From Parietaria judaica (taxonomy: Eukaryota; Streptophyta; Magnoliopsida; Rosales; Urticaceae): a DNA stretch of 64,000 nucleotides. Location: contig OX940864.1 of the NCBI GenBank assembly GCA_954871525.1, positions 20,826,001-20,890,000 of the forward strand. The letters run 5' to 3'. Made by a program: the position numbers and the translations under genes. Below are positions 58,561 to 64,000 of the stretch, in pieces. Every line of letters starts with the position of its first letter. Within the stretch, counting starts at the first letter, position 1. The notes beneath the pieces were generated by a model, which had not been told where the DNA came from, made no database searches, and saw only the letters and a program-made list of their open reading frames with translations.

Positions 58561-59540
58561 GGAGACTAGAGCTGGAAGAAGTTCATCGCCACGATGAGTT
58601 CGTCGCTATAAGGGAGCTCGTCGTCGCGAGGAGCTTGCCGAAGAAGATCATCGCTGGAAGAAGTTCATCGTTGCGAGGAGTTCGTCGCTATAAGCGAGCT
58701 CGTCGTCGCGAGGAGCTTGCCGAAGAAGATCATCGCTGGAAGAGGTTCATCGTTGCGAGGAGTTCGTCGCTATAAGCGAGCTCGTCGTCGCGAGGAGCTT
58801 GCCGAAGAAGATCATCGCTGGAAGAGGTTCATCGTTGCGAGGAGTTCGTCGCTATAAGCGAGCTTGCCGTCGCGAGGAGCTTGCCGAAGAAAATCATCGC
58901 TAGAAGAAGTTCATCGCTACGAGGAGTTCGTCGCTATAAACGAGCTCGTCGTCGCGAGGAGCTTGTCGAAGAAGATCATCGCTGGAAGAAGTTCATCGTT
59001 GCGAGAAGTTCGTCGCTATAAGCGAGCTCGCCGTCGCGAGGAGCTTGCCGAAGAAGATCATCGCTGGAAGAAGTTCATCGCTGCGAGGAGTTCGTCGCTA
59101 TAAGCGAGCTCGTCGTCGCGAGGAGCTTGCCGAAGAAGATCATCGCTGGAAGAGGTTCATCGTTGCAAGGAGTTCGTCGCTATAAGCGAGCTCATCGTCG
59201 CGAGGAGCTTGCCGAAGAAAATCATCGCTAGAAGAAGTTCATCGCTGCGAGGAGTTCGTCGCTATAAACGAGCTCGTCGTCGCGAGGAGCTTGTCGAAGA
59301 AGATCATCGCTGGAAGAAGTTCATCGCTGCGAGGAGTTCGTCGCTATAAACGAGCTCGTCGTCACGAGGAGCCTGTCGAAGAAGATCATCGCTGGAAGAA
59401 GTTCATCGCTGCGAGGAGTTCGTCGCTATAAACGAGCTCGTCGTCGCGAGGAGTTTGTCGAAGAAGATCATCGTTGGAAGAAGTTCATCGCTGCGATGAG
59501 TTCGTCACTATAAGCGAGCTCATCGACGCAAAGAGCGTGT
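58560..59540. repeat. Array 3: ~12 copies of an 82-bp unit
   Basis: The unit ctcgtcgtcgcgaggagctt ... gtcgctataagcgag repeats with an exact 82-base period (for example 58689 and 58771 for tataagcgag). Copies are 90-100% alike. As 82 is not a multiple of three, the array is not a coding repeat. It ends about 260 bases before the 3' LTR. Confidence 0.93.
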
Positions 59541-59799
59541 CGCCAAGAGAAGCTCGCCGCCATAAGAAAGATGCTTCACCCAACGAAACCAATTACAACT
59601 CAGCAGGATTCTGCATCAGCTTCCCGAACGGAATCCACCGATCAACAGACTATGATGAGGTTCTCCGACAAAGTTTCTCGGGGCAACCGCGTCAACTAAA
59701 GTGGTCGACGGAGTTTGCAAATAATATACTTGACAGTTCACCGTTACACTCGTCTTTCATTTTACCAAGTGTTTACACTTGATAAAATGGGGGACTAAC

Positions 59800-60593
59800 T
59801 GTTGAGGTCGGATTTCGTCAAATCCATCTTCAACACAACTCGTGTTGTTTTGTTCATAAACGACATGAGGGAAGGCGAGGAAGTCCTCATCCAAGGAGGA
59901 TTATTCCCGAGGGGGATCATCCGCGAGGAGGTCTAGCCACGAGGAGGGATGGTTAGCGTAAGATCCAAACCACGATGAAGCGTCCCATCACGCTCGTCTC
60001 GAGGAATTTCGTCATGATGATCGGCGCAGAGCCCAATGACGGCTGAAGGGATGTGCATTTATTGAAGCCCACCTACCCACTCTGGCAGCCTGCTCTAGAA
60101 ATGACATAAAGCATGGGTTAGCCACGCTTCCCTCAAATCACTCCTAGAGAAGCTAGTGATTGGATGTGACAGAGCAGAAGGGAGAAAAAGAGAAGAAATG
60201 AGACCCTAGTGATATTGATGGAAAGCTGGCAAAGTCCTCAACCTATAAATACTATGAGAAACCTCATTGAGAGGGGAAAAAAAAGGAGGGGAGACTCTGG
60301 ACGGAAGAGATGAGTTTCTAGAGAGAGAAACTAGTTTTTAGAGAGAGAAACTCCAGAAAAGGAGAGATTTCTTTGTATTTTTGAGTACCGATCTATTGTA
60401 ATCCGATTATATGGAGATTAGAGAGCGCCGTCGTGCATTTGTTCATCATACTTCGAATGTCCAGCTAATAAACGGGAGAAACCGAGTCCTTTCGGGAATA
60501 TAATAAATCTGGAATATTCGTGTTCATTATTTTTATTGTGTTCATTTGATTATTCTTGTGACTGGAAAAGGGTGGTGAAAATCGCCCTCAACA
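59800..60593 (+). repeat. 3' LTR of the Gypsy-type element
   Basis: 794 bp, TGTTGAGG...CAACA, with TATA at 60244-60251. It is preceded by the purine tract at about 59784-59795. Confidence 0.92.
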
Positions 60594-60719
60594 AGAATTC
60601 TATTTTTTTTTAACTCCGACTACGCATAATAATTTCCATCGTCGAATATGTGATTCCAACGACGCTTTTTGTCTTGCGTAGTGGAAGCTCCGTAGTATAA
60701 TCAAATATTTGTAGTAGTG
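60594..60719 (-). mobile_element. CACTA-type terminus
   Basis: The segment ends TATTTGTAGTAGTG at 60706-60719. On the minus strand this is CACTACTACAAATA, a CACTA terminal repeat, preceded by accgacg/cgtcg hairpin motifs shared with 53985-54227. The other terminus was not found. Confidence 0.6.
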
Positions 60720-61537
60720 GTATGTATATAATTAAGTCATAATGTTGATTCGATAGTATTGCACGATAATTATTGATTGAGAATTGATAAAGATTGTTAG
60801 AAAATCGTATGCGTTGTTGGAGTACTACGGTCCGCCAAGCATAAGTTCAAAGTTGGAACAAACAAGTGCTATATCCTTAAAGAAAATAATGATTCTACAT
60901 GTTCTTTGTGTGTTATAGTGTGAAAAAGAAATAACTTATAACTATATTAGTAGTTAAAATAACGAAATAAAATTTGTATTTTCTTTGTATGAGTTTGAAG
61001 TAGCAGTATAATCAATTATTTAATACTCTAGATTGTTTCATTATTGGTTAATCTAAAAAAATAAAAAGAACGATTTTGTACGAACCACAAATAAGGAACT
61101 TATTATGATATTACATTCTAATGTACATATTATTTTAATAGTAAGCAATTAATGAGTGTACTAACAAGATGTTTATTGCTCATAGTTTTTACGGGTTAAC
61201 GAGTGATCGATATAATTTGTATAAATAAAATAATAATATCTACATGATATAAATAATATTTTTTGTATGGTAAATTTCATTGGATAAATAATACTACTTT
61301 TTGTATAGTTATATAAGCAAATAATATAAAATATGGCTCTTTAGATTTAGATTGACACACATTTTAGAGAGAATGTTACTGATTTATCTAAATTAATAAT
61401 ATTTTCATGCAAATTTATAATTGATATTCTCTACCACAGAGCGAAGCGAGGTTTAATACACTAGTGTGAAGTAATGAGACAAGTGGAGAGTGTCAAATGC
61501 ATAGTGTTTGATCAATTATTCAAACACAAGTCATAAG
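60720..61537. other. AT-rich noncoding region
   Basis: No gene is seen. It contains the Helitron-like 3' hairpin and CTAG at 61431-61464. Confidence 0.4.
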
Positions 61538-62172
61538 TGTTGGGTTTTCAATGACTCTTTCTCAATCCCGAGGCGGAAATCACGGGATATCATCGAACAA
61601 TATAGATCTAGAATAATTACGAGAATTAAGATATCGAATTAGAGATCGTTACCAAACTTCGGTACTTTTGCCAACAGTACCGAAAACGCTGACTTTTGCC
61701 GATTCTGAAGCTGGCCGATTCCTGTGAGTGTTCCAGGGATGAGCATTTCAAGTGTAGTGCCTCTAAGTCGTCCACCACGTCACTCAGGAACGTCTTGATG
61801 ACCGGAAAACACCTCGGAGGATAGGTTAGATCCTTCTCGGTGTTTGGATGATGAACCGATGAAGAACCGGGGAGCTAGCAAAAACTCGACTTCCTTCTAG
61901 GGAGGGGAGGTCGAATTCTCTCTGTGTGCTAGGGTTTTTGATTGATTGATTAGTGTTTTATGAGCCATGATTAGGTATTTATAATACCTAATATCATAAA
62001 ACCTAATGGGCTTTAATTAAGGCCCAATAAGCTTTAATTAATTAATTCTTAATTAATTAAGTGTACTCATAATTATCACTCGGGCCCAAGTGGGCCCGTT
62101 ATGTCGATTATGGATTCGGGTCAATATCCGATAACCCAAAAAATACAATATCGGGTTCGGGCATAACCTACA
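61538..62172 (-). repeat. 3' LTR of Copia element 4
   Basis: 635 bp. On the minus strand a TATA box TATAAATA lies at 61983-61976. The purine tract directly precedes its start. Confidence 0.82.
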
Positions 62173-62184
62173 ATCTCCCACTTG

Positions 62185-63362
62185 CACGAACGCACCGGAT
62201 TGGTTATCTCCGTGCACGTCCTGCACGTAAAGTATTACTCGAAAATGCCATATTGGGTTATATGTACATCTCAGCTACTCATGCTTGATTCATCAAAGTT
62301 ACAACTGAAACTTGTTTCGTTGTAAATTAGTTATCGTATTCCGTTTCCATTGCGAGTTCGGTGTGACTCTTTAGGATTCTGTAGTGTTGGCCACATACTC
62401 AGTTAGAGTATGCTAGAAGTGAGTGGCCTCCACCTAGACATCACTTCCTCCAATCTACAAAATTTTGGAATCCCCTTTTATATAAGTTAATTATGAAGAA
62501 CCATGTGGTTCTTCTATATTAACATATTTTGTATATGACTGATTCCTTCAACATCTTTACTACTCGAGATTTGGTACAGATCATGGTTTGGCACATCTGT
62601 TTAAACCGTACTCTAATTTTCTGATTCGGGTATTAGTATTGAAACACCAAAACAAAAACACTTTTGTTTTGACTATGGCCATAGTTTTCATTTATTTATA
62701 CTATTCAGAAGGCCCTGAGTGTATTGCCCCAAGATGAATGGGGAGATGCACGTTTTCTTGAAATATCATTCCATCCTACAAGGTTCATCACATGGCCAAC
62801 TATAGCTGTTATAACTTTCCTGTTACGGTAAGCGTTGAGTTATAATCTAAGTATGTGATTTACCCAGTGATGGACTCATGATGTTTCTCAAACTTTGGAG
62901 TCTATCTTCATATCTCTAAGTTTCTCAGTGTCCCCTTATTTTAAGGTTTTGTTTCCATGTGAGAAATCTTAGAGTGTGAGTCATTCCAGCACTGCTAGTC
63001 ATTCCGACTAGTGCCTATATGTATAAGAATATCTCATAGATATCAAGGATCTCTTTCCTTTCTTCTTATCTACATATACCAGTCAATTTTGAAATGTCAT
63101 TTATAGTCCCTCTATGTTTCTTCGTAATGACTTTCTTTGGCTGGGGAAAATTCAAGATTATCATTTAAGATATCTTAGGAACTGCATTTGTTTAGCTGAT
63201 ATCAATATTTCTAAATGACTAGGATATTGATATGAACGTTAAATGATGAAACTTGCCTTTTAAAGAATTAAGATTGTGCTTCAAATTTAACGAATAATGA
63301 TTACAATAAATTTGTCTTTGAACCATGAAATGGGTTCAATGTATTTAAATAATTGCAGACAT
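62185..63362 (-). other. Long 3' noncoding region of Copia element 4
   Basis: About 1.18 kb between the pol stop and the purine tract. No ORF with a recognisable domain on either strand, although this is where some Copia lineages carry an extra envelope-like ORF. Confidence 0.6.
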
Positions 63363-63998
63363 TTATGGGTTCTTTATCCCAATATTTTCCGCATGACGAA
63401 AATGCTTTTCTTTCGAAAAAGCCTTTGTCATCGGATCTGCCACGTTGTCTTCAGTGTCTACTCTTTCCATCTCTATGTCCTTCCGATCGACTATGTCTCT
63501 GATCAGATGGTATTTTCTGAGTACATGCTTTGCTGTCTTGTGTGATCTTGGTTCCTTGGCTTGTGCTATAGCTCCGTTGTTGTCGCAGTATAGCTTGACA
63601 GGATCACCAATGCTAGGAACTACACCAACATCAGAAACAAATTTCTTGATCCATACAGCCTCTTTAGCAGCATCATATGCTGCAATGTACTCAGATTCGG
63701 TGGTTGAATCAGCTACTGTAGCTTGTTTGCTGCTGTTCCATGTAACAGCACCACCGTTTACACAAAATACATATCCTGTTTGAGATTTGAAATCATCCCT
63801 GTCAGTTTGGAAACTTGCATCAGAATAACCTTCAAAGATTATTTGATTTGCTCCGCCGTATGTCAAACATCTATCTTTTGTTCTGTTCAAGTAACGCAAG
63901 ATATTCTTTACGGCGACCCAATGATTTAATCCAGGGTTTGATTGAAATCTACTTGTCATGCTTAAGGCAAAAACTACATCTGGACGGGTACATATCAT
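63363..63998 (-). CDS. Copia element 4 pol, C-terminal part (end of RT, RNase H)
   Basis: The 211-residue frame is open to the window edge, so the true start is outside. Seen: ICTRPDVVFALSMTSRFQSN (end of the reverse-transcriptase/connection region), then RNase H with EGYSDASFQTDRDD, TESEYIAAYDAAKEAVW, LYCDNNGAIAQAKEPRSH and HVLRKYHLIRDIV, and ending NVADPMTKAF...GIKNP and stop. The RNase H acidic residues (D of SDAS, E of ESEY, D of YCDN) are all present and there are no stops or shifts. This is the least damaged pol segment in the window and may be from a functional element. Confidence 0.9.
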   Translation of the reverse strand: MICTRPDVVFALSMTSRFQSNPGLNHWVAVKNILRYLNRTKDRCLTYGGANQIIFEGYSDASFQTDRDDFKSQTGYVFCVNGGAVTWNSSKQATVADSTTESEYIAAYDAAKEAVWIKKFVSDVGVVPSIGDPVKLYCDNNGAIAQAKEPRSHKTAKHVLRKYHLIRDIVDRKDIEMERVDTEDNVADPMTKAFSKEKHFRHAENIGIKNP

Positions 63999-64000
63999 TA

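Larger units (their letters stand above)
54228..60593 (+). mobile_element. Young non-coding Gypsy-type LTR element filled with tandem arrays
   Basis: Seen: LTRs 54228-55022 (795 bp) and 59800-60593 (794 bp), both TGTTGAGG...CAACA. By hand they differ at about 15 substitutions and one indel (about 98% identity). The flanks are GGAAT (54223-54227) and AGAAT (60594-60598), a target duplication with one change. The primer site TTTGGCGCCCACC (55024-55036) is of the Gypsy type, and the purine tract aaaatggggga lies at about 59784-59795. The 4.8-kb interior has no gag, protease, reverse transcriptase or integrase. It holds three different tandem arrays (55440-56950, 57190-58080, 58560-59540). It must move, if at all, with proteins from a related element. 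Confidence 0.9.
50705..61464 (+). mobile_element. Probable Helitron split by nested insertions
   Basis: Seen: the 5' side at 50705 (TC after A), with TATATATTATAAAAAGAG ... CAAGTGATGTGGCACAC closely matching the 5' end of the Helitron at 37751. The 3' side at 61461-61464 is CTAG before T, preceded by a degenerate hairpin (accacagagcgaagcgaggt, 61431-61450). Between them lie a CACTA-type fragment and a Gypsy-type LTR element. Pairing these two ends into one Helitron is an inference; each could belong to a separate truncated copy. Confidence 0.4.
61538..64000 (-). mobile_element. Copia LTR retrotransposon 4, 3' part (runs off the window)
   Basis: On the minus strand: RNase H coding end (63998-63363), about 1.2 kb of non-coding 3' region, purine tract agtgggagat (62182-62173), then a 635-bp LTR (62172-61538). 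The LTR begins TGTAGGTTATGCCC and ends AACCCAACA. The 5' half lies beyond 64000, so the target duplication cannot be checked. Confidence 0.85.

Noticed and set aside
58560..59540. Regular repeats that might suggest a CRISPR-like array
   Set aside because: The 82-bp units are contiguous with no unique spacers, and this is plant nuclear DNA inside an LTR element.

Overview
This is plant nuclear DNA, most likely from a eudicot. The evidence is spliced genes with GT-AG introns, an angiosperm-type cytochrome P450 of the CYP79 family, an organelle-type PPR protein, two plant-specific unknown genes, and a dense nested landscape of Copia, Gypsy, CACTA, Helitron and foldback elements. Intergenic DNA is AT-rich, with TA and AAT microsatellites. 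Nothing bacterial, viral or CRISPR-like is present.

Layout. 1-1016: right end of a degenerate CACTA-like element. 1517-3467 (-): an intact three-exon CYP79 gene (541 aa). 4731-8828: Copia element 1, dead, with a large internal deletion and a GAGGG target duplication. 9121-9621: a foldback MITE. 10131-10778: end of a CACTA-like element with remnants of an acidic ORF, broken by Copia element 2 (10779-15527), whose 3' LTR is followed by a nearly complete LTR in inverted orientation (15535-15775). 17098-23362: Copia element 3 (CAATC target duplication), sitting inside the last exon of a BRCT-domain pseudogene (17024-17097 plus 23363-23663, -). 25308-27994: a very long solo LTR (ACCCT target duplication) inside older transposon debris that continues to about 30.3 kb. 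31735-32243: a poly(A)-binding-protein-like RRM pseudogene that keeps an intron. 32587-33317: a small TIR element. 33664-37751 (-): a non-autonomous Helitron.

Gene island, 39-46 kb: a six-exon plant-specific nuclear protein (397 aa, +), a four-exon small conserved protein (171 aa, -), and a single-exon E-class PPR protein (557 aa, -). The exon structures were built by hand from splice sites and reading-frame continuity. Many of the exons are too short to show as long ORFs.

46-64 kb: a 0.93-kb tandem duplication of LTR-like sequence. Next comes a nested complex: a probable Helitron (about 50705-61464) holding a CACTA-type fragment with a plant-transposon ORF (52193-53206, -), which is itself split by a young Gypsy-type element (54228-60593). 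That element has no protein-coding capacity and is filled with three different tandem-repeat arrays. The window ends in the 3' part of a minus-strand Copia element (61538 to beyond 64000).

The host genes do not form a pathway. CYP79 enzymes make aldoximes from amino acids in specialised metabolism; the PPR protein edits or processes organelle RNA; the other two are uncharacterised. The most unusual objects are the array-filled Gypsy element, the inverted LTR palindrome, the BRCT gene relic split by a Copia insertion, and the CYP79 with a changed I-helix signature.
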